Below, piece by piece: positions 22,648-34,277 of a stretch of DNA of 64,000 bases. A program made the position numbers and the translations under genes. Origin of the DNA: Megalonaias nervosa. Taxonomy: Eukaryota; Mollusca; Bivalvia; Unionida; Unionidae. Location of the stretch: positions 1-64,000 of the forward strand of contig JAECUM010011166.1 of NCBI GenBank assembly GCA_016617855.1. The letters run 5' to 3'. A model generated the notes under the pieces. It worked only from the letters and a program-made list of their open reading frames with translations. It made no database searches and was not told the origin of the DNA. Position 1 is the first letter of the stretch. Each line of letters begins with the position of its first letter.

Positions 22648-22950
22648 AGATTTTTAATGTAGCTTTAAAAATTTTTCAGTCATATTGCTACAATGTCTGC
22701 AGTGTGACAGTTTATTGTGATGTCTAGCACTGGGACATCATACTGCAGACATGTGGCATGATGTCCCACCCAGTCACATTATCCTGACACCAGGCCAACC
22801 AGTCCTAACACTAGCCTCTTAATGCTGAGCACCAAGAGAGACAGCTGTTAGTTCCATTTTTAAAGTCTTTGGTATGACTCGGCCGGGGTTTGAACCCGCG
22901 ACCTCCTGCATCCGAGGCAGACGCTCTAACCACTAGGCCACCGGAGCAGT
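22595..22950 (-). mobile_element. tRNA-derived SINE (family C) with (AC)n tail, 14-bp target duplication
   Basis: On the minus strand the head is CTGCTCCGGTGGCCTAGTGG TTAGAGCGTCTGCC, with B box GGGTTCAAACCCC. The body contains CCAAAGACTTTAAAAATGG and a palindromic GGGACATCATAC...GCATGATGTCCCA segment, followed by the (AC)n tail. TGAAAAAAGCATGT is repeated perfectly at 22581-22594 and 22951-22964. The head reads as a tRNA with a CGG-type anticodon loop, but the acceptor and T-stem pair poorly, so it is a SINE and not a tRNA gene. Confidence 0.88.
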
Positions 22951-23235
22951 TGAAAAAAGCATGTTATTGGTACATGAAAAAATTTAAGTAAGTAAAAGAC
23001 CAATGCTACACTTATTCCTCCTTGGGTGGGTCCTTATGGTATGATATGATACAATTTGAAAATGGAGTTGTGCCTCAAAAGTACCTAATTCCATTATTTA
23101 ACTGATTTATATTCGAAAACATGTTAATAAGTTGGTCAGTTCTCACTTCAGAAAGGGAACAAGCGAGGGTCCATTGACCCATTCAAGGTCTAAAAGTGCA
23201 GCATTTATGGAAAAGAATCCAGAAAAAAATAGGGG

Positions 23236-23473
23236 TTGCAATCTATAGTCACAAGTCAAATCCAAATGCAAACTGCACTGACCCAAAAATCTGCTATAGC
23301 ATAATGTGCCAGCAGATCTGGGTCTGTGCAGTTTGTTTTGGAGTAATCAATAGAACAAACAACAAAGACCCAGATCTGCAGGCACATTATCCTATGGCCG
23401 ATCAGAATCTTTGTTGTTTGCAATCTGGCTTGACTTATAAGTGAGCTTGACTTGTAAGTGAACATATATGGTA
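23236..23473. mobile_element. Family-1 TA-MITE
   Basis: The left end is worn (ATAGTCACAAGTCAAATCC). Both hairpins are well kept (GACCCAAAAATCTGCTATAG; GACCCAGATCTGCAGGCAC). The right end contains a small duplication of its own terminus (TGACTTATAAGTGAGCT then TGACTTGTAAGTGAACATATATGG) before TA. Confidence 0.85.
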
Positions 23474-24269
23474 GCCATACCTGTATCTCGTTTCTTCCAG
23501 AAAGCCAAAGACATTTATTACAGGAATTGGCATCATGGATTTATTCATTTCTGCAATAAATAATTACTCTGAAACATTCTATGCTTTGAATCAGCTGCTA
23601 TTGTGTTAGACTACAGCATTATTTGCTACAAGTGTCTTGTCCTCAATAACAACTCTGTCCATTGTTTATGTCAGAATTATTCAAGTTGACAAGGAAAGTG
23701 TAGCAACATTGTTATAGTCAGGTTGAACAAGAACTGGTTCAAAGCATGTACAGCTGGAAAAACCAATATCTATTGCAGAAGTTTATAAATCCATGACCTC
23801 AGCACCTGTGATCATTACTGAACTGGCCTGTCACAATCATTTTCTACTGGGATTTGAATTCCTCATCCCTAATGTGGGAGTAACCATTCCCCCTCTAAAC
23901 TTGATTTTGGCAATTCTGGTGTACATTCTAGTGTACATTGTTTGCTCTCTTTATACTACTGTGGAAATAAAAAAAATTTCATTGAAGATTGCATCTTTAT
24001 ATTCTTTTTATTTATATAAAGGATCATTCTCAAATGGGAAAATCAAAATCAGTATAACATCGGATGGAACTGATTGCTTTTTTCTTATACCTTTTAAGTC
24101 CCCTTGATTCAGCAAGCTTTGGCTGCACTCAGTTCAGTTTAAAATCAACTATAATGATATTTACCCTTATTCTTTTTGTTTTTTTTCTATGATTACCATG
24201 GAAATAATTTTTTATGCCGAAGATAAAATATAAGAGTTAATAGCACATGGATTAAGCTATGAATGAATA

Positions 24270-24415
24270 ATGGTGGTAGAGCATGCGACTCCTAATCCCA
24301 GGATCACAGGTTTGATACCTGCCCAGGTCAGCTAGAGCCAGCTACCTCTGCATGCTCTTCTGCCATGATATATGAAATAATGTGTTAACAGTGCCCTTAA
24401 AAACCAACCAAGCAA
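24270..24415 (+). mobile_element. Degenerate tRNA-derived SINE
   Basis: The A-box-like TGGTGGTAGAGCATGCGACT and B-box-like CAGGTTTGATACCTG are at tRNA spacing, followed by GCCCAGGTCAGCTAG and a tail AAAAACCAACCAAG. Confidence 0.6.
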
Positions 24416-24445
24416 CATTTATATTCATATACATTTGACTACTGT

Positions 24446-24642
24446 CTATACTCACTCAAAAGTTAAGTCCATCTGCAAGCAAGATAGACAATGCTCTATC
24501 CCATAATGCACCAGCAGATCAGGGTTTATGTTCTACTGATTACTCATAACAAACTCCACAGACTCAGATCTGCCAGCATATTATGCAACAGCACAACTTG
24601 ATCTGCAGTTTGAACTTGGACTCCACTTGAAAGCAAGTAATA
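24446..24642. mobile_element. Family-1 TA-MITE, diverged
   Basis: CTATACTCACTCAAAAGTTAA at the left and ACTTGAAAGCAAGTAATAAC at the right form the terminal repeats. The internal ACTCAGATCTGCCAGCATAT and CAGATCAGGGTTTATGTTCT mark the hairpins. Confidence 0.78.
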
Positions 24643-25513
24643 ACTTCGATAACCTCTAGTTACTTTTGGGCAACCCTGGAATTATAGCTCCTAGGTCTAC
24701 CTATAAGAAATATTAAAAACTGTCACATCTATCAGTAATTGTATACCACATTCTACACATAATTGTTATAATTCAACAGTTCCCTACAAGTAACCAATGG
24801 TTATGGAAAAATTCAGAGGATCCTGTCCCTAAAATCAACAAATGAAATAAGAAAATTGCCCCTCACAGTAACTAAGTGAGCTAGTACTATAATTTTGGTC
24901 TCTTTATGCAAACATGATGTTTATACAGGGCCATACATTTTATCTGGGAAATAGTTCTTTCTTATGAAACAAGTTAACCTGAGGTCAAGATTTTTCAAGG
25001 CAATCTGACCTTTATGGAATCAATTTATGACAATATGGGCTTTACAATCCTATTATAAAGCTGTAACAAGTGTCACATACTTTGTTTTGCCAATACATTA
25101 ACATGTCTATGTATTCTTTCAGCAATATCATCTCACTAGTTATTCACATACTTATCTACACTGTCTCCCCTGACATACAAACTAAAATGAGAAAATTGTC
25201 ACATATCCTTATAACCTTAAAGAACACAGACTGATACTTCCAAAGCAATTACCTGGTGAAATGGATATAAGTAATAATCCATTTCTAGCCAATACTCAGG
25301 TAAAGTAGTACACATAAAATTCAATTATATATGATTTTAAAAAGATTGCAAATCAATTATGTAATCGTACAGGTTGATACTTTTTTTATAAACATTCTTT
25401 TGTCAAACCAAAATCACCCACACTAACACTGAATACTAAATTCAAGTTTATCTAGCTTCAAGGAATTTCTGAGGAACTACTGGCAATTTTAATCAGCAAT
25501 ATTATTTTGTCAC

Positions 25514-25593
25514 CAATGATGATAATGATAATGATGACAATGATCATCATCACAATAATAATAACAAGAATAATAATAATAATAACAACAACA
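25514..25593. repeat. GAT/AAT-rich simple repeat
   Basis: A mixed GATGATAATGAT and (AAT)n/(AAC)n low-complexity run. Confidence 0.85.
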
Positions 25594-26734
25594 GTAATCA
25601 TATCTTGTAGTTGTCATAACATTTAAGTGATGATAAGGAAGTGCCAAAAAATGTGAACTGATATGTTAGTCGTGACTCTGTACATGAATTTATCGCTCAT
25701 CCATCCTAATCCATTGAAGTTATGGTGGCCTGACTAGGCATATTGATCACTGTCATCCCTTTGATTAATCAGACAGACAAATACGTGTGACATTTCAGGT
25801 GTATGTCTCACTAATCAGATAAGTATGTGCAGTGACAACTTTAAAGAAAAAGTCCCACCTTGCAAAACAAAAACCTGCATACCAACTTCATGTACAGATT
25901 GATGAATTCTCAATGTATCTCTTTTGTACATGATGCAGATAGTACATTCTTCACATGCTCGGAAGGACTCTCGGTACTAATTATTAAACAGAAGAATGGC
26001 AATCAGTCTAGAACAATGAAGATAAAATAGAGTACATGAGACTGTCTAGCCTTGACTGTTCAATAAGACAAAACAAAAAAAATGTGTTTCCAGTCAGCAG
26101 ATGGTTCCTGTTTCTCACTGCTGACCCTAGCACTTTGTTCCTTCATGGTTTAAAAATCACAAAAAAATGACATTAAATATGTAATGTTTTTTAAAAATAG
26201 GACCTGTGCACCCTAATTTTAAAACCAATGCAATAGGAAACAAATATAATTTTTGTTTTGATCTATTGAAAATTTTAGTAAAAGAAATCTTTTGAGGCCC
26301 TTTCCTTTTTGTAACTTAAAAAACAACATTTTTATTAATGGAATTTGTGTCCTTGTACAAACTTGAAATTGGAAAAGGCGTTAATGAAAGTACTACTGAG
26401 CAGTAGTCAACTATTTTTTTAGGTGCATAATAGAAAATATGTTCCAAACACATGTAAATCAAAAACAATCTGTGGGACATAATGGATTTCTCCACACTGA
26501 AGCTTGCATCAAGGATGGGAGTATAATGAGAAATGCAGGTTTGATAACGAGCATTCAGAAATTTAAAGTTACCGAATTTTTAATATCATGGTGTTTGCCT
26601 AGTTTTACTATGGGAGCTGAATTTTTCTACCAGCGTCCTACAAAATCCAGTCTCTTGCCTGTGTGTGTTGATGTATCCCTACCCACATATCTGACCTGCA
26701 GAAATGCAGGTCAATGTGTTATTTAAATGTTGCT

Positions 26735-26940
26735 GAGGGAGCCATGGTACCTCAGATGGTAGCATGTTGGCCATGGTACTTCAGTTGGTACACTGTCAAT
26801 CCAAGGACATGGGTTTGACACCTGCCCAGGCCAGCCTTCGTTGGTTTCCTCAGTGTGTCCCATTAAAGGCACTTTACTCCCATTTCTTTAGCATGATCTA
26901 GCTAATGATACTGTAAAGGGCTGTTAACCCCCCCCCCATG
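26735..26940 (+). mobile_element. tRNA-derived SINE with duplicated head
   Basis: Two A-box-like segments occur in a row (GCCATGGTACCTCAGATGGT and GCCATGGTACTTCAGTTGGT), about 31 bp apart. A B-box-like GGGTTTGACACC and the central CAGTGTGTCCCATTAAAGGC ACTTTACTCCC follow. The doubled head suggests a local duplication or insertion of one SINE start beside another. Confidence 0.6.
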
Positions 26941-27436
26941 TCACAGTCTCCACTGTCATTCCCTGAAGATAATGCTATATCTCACCATGCTAATGCTGAG
27001 GAGATGAGAAAATAACAACAACAACAATGACCACCTTACAAATCCTTGGAAAATGTGTAATATTGGGGATTACAGGGTCCACAACCGAGGCCAAAACAAT
27101 CCCCTATCTAATTTGAATGGTCCCAGATCTGATAACAGAATAATTCAAAATGATGAATAATTTCAGTTTATTATCAATTCACTTATGAAAATGTAATTCA
27201 AAAACCAGTAATGCACCTGTGTAGAACTGTCAAAATGAAAATTTACGTTCTACTGTCCTTCTTAAATGATTCAGATATGGAACTTTGTTAAAATTTTTGG
27301 GGACTCGCAGTCTGGAATGGTAAATGTCCCCTAGAATCACATAAGATAACACTGCAAATCAATCAATTTTTTTCCCTCAAAAGCTGGAACTAGAACCAAC
27401 ATTTAGTCAACCTACACCATAAAGAGAACAATCAGA

Positions 27437-27605
27437 ACTGCCGTACCTTAGCTGGTAAAGCATTTGACTCATAATCCAAGATTCGATACCCAGGCCAGCA
27501 ATGGTTGGCTGCCTTGGTGTGTTCGTGGGAGAAGATATTTAGTTCCAATTGCTTCAGTATGAAGTAGCAATGTCTTTAAAATGCTAATAGAACCAACAAC
27601 ATAAA
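27437..27605 (+). mobile_element. tRNA-derived SINE, degenerate
   Basis: CCGTACCTTAGCTGGTAAAGC (A-box region), GATTCGATACCCAGGCCAGC (B-box region), a decayed Deu-like CTTGGTGTGTTCGTGGGAGA, and a tail TAGAACCAACAAC. Confidence 0.6.
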
Positions 27606-28138
27606 AACAAATACCAAACAATCACTGTATTAAATTAAATGTGTGCTCTTATGTGCATCTGCACAATTGCTGCATATATGCATTTATTTATCTCAAGACT
27701 TCCTGAAATTAGCTGAAAATTTTGAACCTGAAAATATGATCTGAGTGGATCAAAACTTGTCGTCTTCACTCCACCTTACAATAACAGCGTCAACATTATG
27801 TACTCTTTTATTTATTCATTTATTAAGAAAAAGTTTTTCCTCCATTATCACTGCCCCAATTATGCATGAGCTGTCCCATCCCGGACTGGTTACCCTGAAC
27901 TAAAGACCATTATGCATAGTTACAGGACTACATGTACTCCCAATTACATCCCAAGTCTGAAGGCTCTGTCTTGAAAGGTATGGAATGAATTGTGTGGCAT
28001 CGCACAATCCATAAAATAACAACATTATTTTAAATGCAATTATTTGTTTGAAAAACTGTCCTCCATCCTCCTCAAACTTCTGCAACCAATGTTCTAATGA
28101 CCACCATTTATATTCCAAAATTTGAAGTCCATTTAAAC

Positions 28139-28310
28139 CAGTGGTTCCCAACCATTTGTTTCTGCAACCCTAAAATGGCCAAGAACAGGACTTCCCAACC
28201 CCTGGCTTATGAAATGATTTTCAAATTTTCTTCTGATGACGCTTCATGACCTTAATAAGGATACATCCTGACCATGATTTAGGTCGCTGCCTGCTGTTGG
28301 GAACCAGTAG
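28139..28310. mobile_element. hAT-like MITE
   Basis: It starts CAGTGGTTCCCAACC and ends with the inverse GTTGGGAACCAGTAG, about 172 bp overall. This terminal sequence is the classical end of non-autonomous hAT (Charlie-type) elements. The flanks TTTAAACC (28132-28139) and TTTAAACT (28311-28318) match at seven of eight bases, as expected for the 8-bp hAT duplication. Confidence 0.72.
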
Positions 28311-28404
28311 TTTAAACTGTACAGAAGGAACTGTACCACATTATCCACAGAGGGGCAAGATTTGATAATCTCAACCTTTTGTTTCTGAAGGCCCTGGGAT
28401 AATT

Positions 28405-28624
28405 ACCATATACACTCACTTATAAATCCTGTATAACTGCAAACAACACAGACCCAGATATACAGTCACATACTGCACTGGTAGATTATGGTCTATGTTG
28501 TTTGTTCTACAGATTATTCCTAACAAACTGCACAGGCACAAATCTGCCTGCACATTATGTGACAGGAGATCTAGGTCTGTGCAATTTGCAGTTGGATTCA
28601 TCTTAACAGTGAGTATAGACCGTA
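28405..28624. mobile_element. Family-1 TA-MITE, full length
   Basis: From ACCATATACACTCACTTATAAA to AACAGTGAGTATAGACCG, flanked by TA. The hairpin with CAAACAACACAGACC comes first, giving the opposite order to the copy at 791. Confidence 0.85.
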
Positions 28625-29040
28625 ATGCATGGAACTGAACAAGAGAGAACACAATACTGCAGTACTCCTTAAGGAAAGGTAAATAATTAAATCAATATTT
28701 TAAAAGAATTAATGAATTTTAACTTGCATCAATAAATAATAATGACGCATCTGTGCAAAATAAACCTTTAGACCACAATTACTTGTTACCTGATGTGTAA
28801 GACATCAAACATTTGAGAAGGATTGGCAAAAACTTCATGTCAACATTATAAATATTAAAGTGTTTCTTGCAATGATGGATCTAATGTAATTACCCAGTTA
28901 CAGTGCATGTTACAGGTAACATGTTACAAGGGACTACTGCTGACAGTAAATCATAATAATGGTGTAATTTTTTACTTATGCAAATACAAATAGAAAAAAG
29001 ATAAAATATGGTGTTACTCTCTTCTTTGAATATTGTTGAG

Positions 29041-29041
<1 letters not shown>

Positions 29042-29089
<48 letters not shown>

Positions 29090-29090
29090 T
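29042..29090. repeat. (AAT)n microsatellite
   Basis: About 16 uninterrupted AAT/TAA triplets. Confidence 0.97.
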
Positions 29091-29608
29091 AGGAATTCAA
29101 TTCAAAAGAACTGTCACCATCATTTCTAAACATGTATTATTTATAATAATCTCAGCACAAAATCATGTCACAAAACTTTATTCTTGCTGGACAGGACCCA
29201 TTCCAACTGGTTTTATGAGCCAAATGTTTTTAGTGAGATGCTGTCAAATCAGAATGACATGAAACTGATCACATTCCTATTGATTTTAGACAATTCCTTG
29301 GTTACAGAAATAATAAACGTAATTACTCATTTGGAAATTTGGTCAATTAAGAATAAGCATTATGCATGATTAAAAGTTTAAAGGTTTGCAAGATCTGTCG
29401 ATAATGTGGGAAAAAAAAGATGCCAAAAAAGGTATTGGTAGTTTATATTGCAGGGACTATTTTTTACTCCCAAGGGGCTAAAAGCAGTTTCCAACCCCCA
29501 AACAAAAATATCTTAGAATTATCTGGAATATCCTTCCAAATATATAAGTCCTTATTTATCAAAATTTTCTCCATGTGATAGGCAAAAGCAATACTTTTGA
29601 TTGCCTGT

Positions 29609-29871
29609 TATTGTTGTTGTTGTTGTTACTGTTGTAGGGTCTAACACCATTTTTCAGAACAAGATAGGCTATACATGGTGGCCAGTATAACTCGTGGAGG
29701 AAGAACCCTGGAAAACCCTGGGAAGAACCACCAACCCACAAGAAGCTACTGGCAAGCTTTCTCACATACCCATATTGGCCAAACCCGAGACTCGAACCCA
29801 TGCAGACAGAGGTGAGATGGCAGTGATTCGTAAGGGTGAGCGCTTTAGGCCGCTTGGCCACTCAGGGCTCC
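29609..29871 (-). mobile_element. tRNA-derived SINE (family A), 12-bp target duplication
   Basis: The minus-strand copy has a longer (GTT)n/(AAC)n tail than the others and an added ACTGTT interruption. TTGATTGCCTGT flanks it perfectly at 29597-29608 and 29872-29883. The B box reads GGGTTCGAGTCTCGG on the minus strand. Confidence 0.94.
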
Positions 29872-30077
29872 TTGATTGCCTGTAAAAATCCTTCAATGAA
29901 AACATCAAGCACTGTCTTGCATCCTTTGTAGTATAGAACATGCTATGTGAATTTGAGACAGTATTGTTCAGGTTTTGATTCACAATTTGTCCACATAAAT
30001 TAAACCCATTAATAAGATTGTAAGATTGTAAGGGTGCAAATTTCTGTTAATCTATGAAAAGCACATTAATTAGATTT

Positions 30078-31670
30078 ATGGGGACCGACGTCTGTTTAAA
30101 TCACCATAATGCACGGATGGTTAATGTCTGTGTCATGAGAGAAGTGATTCTTAATTAAACATTCATTTATTTAACCATCAGACAGACTGATCTTGTATCG
30201 GAATTGTCAGATTTTGAAATTGTCCAGGATTAGTTATTTGGGAATCTCGAGGTCATGCAGACTACAATTTTGGCGCCTAGAAAAAAAGGCGGTAGAGATA
30301 TTTAATCCGGATTGGTTACGCTAGATAAGGGGCATGATTCCCACACAAAATCCTTGGTTTTAACATGTCCCATCGAAAATGTTTCGTCAGTCTACACTTT
30401 TCTGCAAAAGGAAAACAAAGGTGGGAGACTCCGAGTGTGAATTTAGAAGAAATTCACTCGTAAATAATTGTTCAAGGGATCGGATGTCTGGAAAGTCAAC
30501 GGACATGATTTTGGTGGTAGAAGCAAGTGAAGCTTGAAAACACCAGGTAAACGCCAGTCTCATGTAATTCATTGATATAACGATTTGTTTGATTTATTTG
30601 CTTATTTTTTTGCATGAATTTATTTGTTTAAATTCGTAGATCAATTTTCTTGATATGAATACAACTGTGTGAGTTCATCTATATGAATCCATACAATGAT
30701 ATTCTTTATATAAGTTTGACGAACTGTTTGAATGTGTTGTCTTGATTGTTACAGGAAAATATGTATCTAAGAATTTCATGCCTTACTTTAGTTGATATGA
30801 GAATCTGTGAATTCACCAACCTTAGATGATTTCACGTATGATAAAGACTTGAGTGTGTATTGACTGAAATTAACGTTGTTAAACCATGAAGTGAGATTTC
30901 ATATATGCTAGTGACTTGAATGTGTGTATTCACTAGAAATAACGTAGTTAAGCCATGTAATGAATTTCATTCATTCATTTGTGTAATTGAGACGAGACTG
31001 GAACTGATGTCTCGGGGGATGTCAATGTGAGTCAGGCTGAAATAGCTGTTAGGAAGTACATTAATCTTATGAAACTAGGTTTGTTTATGGTCTGCCATGT
31101 TTAGCTTGACCAGATAGCCTTTGGTATCTGTTTGAATTCTGATAGAACTATATCTGACATAATGAGAGGGGGAGTAATGATCCATTCCCAGTAGAATATC
31201 TGACAGAAGATTTAGGTTGCTTCTTTGTTTATTTTTGGAAGGTTAAATAACTCGATGGGATGTACCCACGTACCAACCTATCGAAGTATTTACATATCTA
31301 CGTACTTACATATCCACCTACCCACACAAAGTTCGAGGGCCGAAACAGGCGAGACTATAGAGAGTCTGGAGAAGAGAAAAGAAAAGTGGAAAGGACCAAA
31401 AAAAGAACAGTCACAGTGAAGTTGGAATGAACCGGAAATAATCAGGTTATGAAGCTGTACAAGGAAATGACTTCAAATGTTCACTCGATTCTATGATGAA
31501 CTAATTCTATCATTTAAAACAGATCAGCTATTTATATATGTATATTTGTGTTTGAAATTCGGTGAATGATTTATTTCAAAAAGAAGTGTATCTTCCTAAT
31601 GTAATGCATTGTCACGGTTGTTTATGTAATTGATTAAAAATTGTTATTTTCATATATGGGGGCTCGTGTC
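30078..31670 (+). mobile_element. Possible LTR-retrotransposon 5' end (LTR plus primer-binding site)
   Basis: This block has more CpG and a less AT-rich texture than its flanks (for example GGACCGACG, GGCGCC, GATCCGG-like and ATCGGATG words), and no SINE or MITE is found inside it. At 31657 the sequence TGGGGGCTCGT matches the first 11 bases of the tRNA-Pro primer-binding site used by some retroelements, and such a site normally lies just inside a 5' LTR. The upstream limit is not defined and I found no second LTR. A purine run AAAGTGGGGG at 31819-31828 could be a polypurine tract, but nothing LTR-like follows it. No gag or pol frame is present. Confidence 0.33.
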
Positions 31671-31870
31671 ATTCTGTTTTATATATCTGCTCAGATCTCT
31701 ATCTATTCCACCTATAAGTTTCACACTTTATATTGATATTTACTCGATCCAGGCAATAACACTGAAGGCGATCACCCTCTAGATAATGATAACCAAAATT
31801 CCACTACACCCACCCCCAACAAAGTGGGGGCAATACATAGCAAAGATGGTCATCCTCTGCTTTTATAAAA

Positions 31871-32036
31871 TATTCCCAGTAAGTTATATATACAAAAATA
31901 TGGCTTTTGGATCCAGCGATTAATTCCCAGTAAGTTATATATACAAAAATATGGCTTTTGGATCCAGCGATTAATTCCCAGTAAGTTATATATACAAAAA
32001 TATGGCTTTTGGATCCAGCGATTAATTCCCAGTAAA
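31871..32036. repeat. 51-bp tandem repeat, 3 copies plus partial
   Basis: ATTCCCAGTAAGTTATATAT ACAAAAATATGGCTTTTGG ATCCAGCGATTA repeats at 31872, 31923 and 31974 without visible differences, then breaks down at 32025. It gives a spurious minus-strand repeat peptide. Confidence 0.95.
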
Positions 32037-32112
32037 ATATCAGTTGGCTTCTGTCTCAATAACAGTGTAACAGCTATTTTGAACCATGTAAATATAGACG
32101 CCAACAGAGGAG

Positions 32113-33990
32113 AAAAATTTCGGACCTTTGTGTGAATTCAGTCTGATATTGGTACCCAGGTTGTATATGGTGCAGACCTTTGTGTGAATTCAGTCTGATA
32201 TTGGTAGCCAGTAAATTAGGTCTGGACCTTTGTGTGAATTGTTTAATATTGGTACCCAGGTGTATTAGGCCTGGACCATAGTGTGAATTCAGTCCGATAT
32301 TTGTATCCAGGTGTATTAGGCCTGGACCATAGTGTGAATTCAGTCTGATATTGGTACCCAGGTGTATTAGGTCTGGACCTTAGTGTGAATTCAGTCTGAT
32401 ATTGGTACCCAGGTGTATTAGGTCTGGACCTTAGTGTAAATTCAGTCTGATATTGGTATCCAGTAAATTAGGTCTGGACCTTAGTGTGAATTCAGTCTGA
32501 TATTGGTATCCAGTAAATTAGGTCTGGACCTTAGTGTGAATTCAGTCTGATATTGGTATCCAGGTGTATTAGGCCTGGACCTTAGTGTGAATTCAGTCTG
32601 ATACTGGTACCCAGGTGTATTAGGTCTGGACCTTAGTGTGAATTCAGTCTGATATTGGTATCCAGTAAATTAGGTCTGGACCTTTGTGTGAATTCAGTCT
32701 GATATTGATACCCAGGTGTATTAGGTCTGGACCTTAGTGTGAATTCAGTCTGATATTGGTACCCAGGTGTATTAGGTCTGGACCTTTGTGTGAATTCAGT
32801 CTGATATTGGTACCCAGGTGTATTAGGCCTGGACCTTAGTGTGAATCTGGACCATAGTGTGAATTCAGTCTGATATTGGTACCCAGGTGTATTAGGTCTG
32901 GACCTTTGTGTGAATTCAGTCTGATATTGGTACCCAGGTGTATTAGGCCTGGACCTTAGTGTGAATCTGGACCATAGTGTGAATTCAGTCTGATATTGGT
33001 ACCCAGGTGTATTAGGTCTGGACCTTTGTGTGAATTCAGTCTGATATTGGTATCCAGTAAATTAGGTCTGGACCATAGTGTGAATTCAGTCTGATATTGG
33101 TATCCAGGTGTATTAGGCCTGGACCTTTGTGTGAATTCAGTCTGATATTGGTACCCAGGTGTATTAGGTCTGGACCTTTGTGTGAATTCAGTCTGATATT
33201 GGTACCCAGGTGTATTAGGTCTGGACCTTAGTGTGAATTCAGTCTGATATTGGTACCCAGGTGTATTAAGTCTGGACCTTTGTGTGAATTCAGTCTGATA
33301 TTGGTATCCAGATGTATTAGGCCTGGACCTTAGTGTGAATTCAGTCTGATATTGGTACCCAGGTGTATTAGGTCTGGACCATAGTGTGAATTCAGTCTGA
33401 TATTGGTACCCAGGTTGTATATGGTGCAGACCTTAGTGTGAATTCAGTCTGATATTGGTATCCAGGTGTATTAGGTCTGGACCTTAGTGTGAATTCAGTC
33501 TGATATTGGTACCCAGGTGTATTAGGCCTGGATCTTAGTGTGAATTCAGTCTGATATTGATACCCAGGTGTATTAAGTCTGGACCTTAGTGTGAATTCAG
33601 TCTGATATTGGTACCCAGGTGTATTAAGTCTGGACCTTTGTGTGAATTCAGTCTGATATTGGTACCCAGGTGTATTAAGTCTGGACCATAGTGTGAATTC
33701 AGTCTGATATTGGTACCCAGGTGTATCAGGTCTGGACCTTTGTGTGAATTCAGTCTGATATTGGTATCCAGGTGTATCAGGTCTGGACCTCAGTGTGAAT
33801 TCAGTCTGATATTGGTACCCAGGTGTATTTAGGTCTGGACCATAGTGTGAATTCAGTCTGATATTGGTACCCAGGTGTATTAGGTCTGGACCATAGTGTG
33901 AATTCAGTCTGATATTGGTACCCAGGTGTATTAGGCCTGGACCTTTGTGTGAATTCAGTCTGATATTTGTATCCAGGTGTATTAGATCTC
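32113..33990. repeat. 51-bp minisatellite, about 37 copies (1.9 kb)
   Basis: The unit is close to GTGTATTAGGTCTGGACCTT AGTGTGAATTCAGTCTGATA TTGGTACCCAG. Variants alternate CCTTAG/CCTTTG/CCATAG, GGTCTGG/GGCCTGG and GTACCCAGGTG/GTATCCAGTAAA. Nearly every unit carries an EcoRI word GAATTC. Fifty-one is divisible by three, so an open frame (NTPGYQYQTEF-like) appears on the minus strand; I do not consider it a gene. Confidence 0.96.
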
Positions 33991-34226
33991 AACCAACATT
34001 AAAGATACTGTTTCTTACAATGATGTTCAGTCATGCCATTAAAATCATTTACCTGTAAAAATTAATTTCAAAGCACTCATTTATCAAGTTACAGCACTCA
34101 ACATTCATGTGTCAGAGTGATGCCGTATTGCAGTGTACCTGTGGAATACCGACAGAAGTCAAAAGTAAATTTTTTTAGAGGGCCTCAAGGGAAATTAGTT
34201 GTACTAACTGAGGTACCCTCTTTAAG

Positions 34227-34229
<3 letters not shown>

Positions 34230-34276
<47 letters not shown>

Positions 34277-34277
34277 T
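34230..34277. repeat. (ATT)n microsatellite
   Basis: About 16 ATT triplets. Confidence 0.96.

Noticed and set aside
22880..22950. tRNA gene with a CGG-like anticodon on the minus strand
   Set aside because: The acceptor stem does not pair and the T-stem has a mismatch. The sequence continues into a SINE body bounded by a 14-bp target duplication.
32113..33990. CRISPR-like array
   Set aside because: The repeats are contiguous with no unique spacers, in clearly eukaryotic DNA. It is a minisatellite.
33801..33992. NTPGYQYQTEF repeat peptide
   Set aside because: It is generated by the 51-bp minisatellite (17 codons). Only one end of the array stays open.
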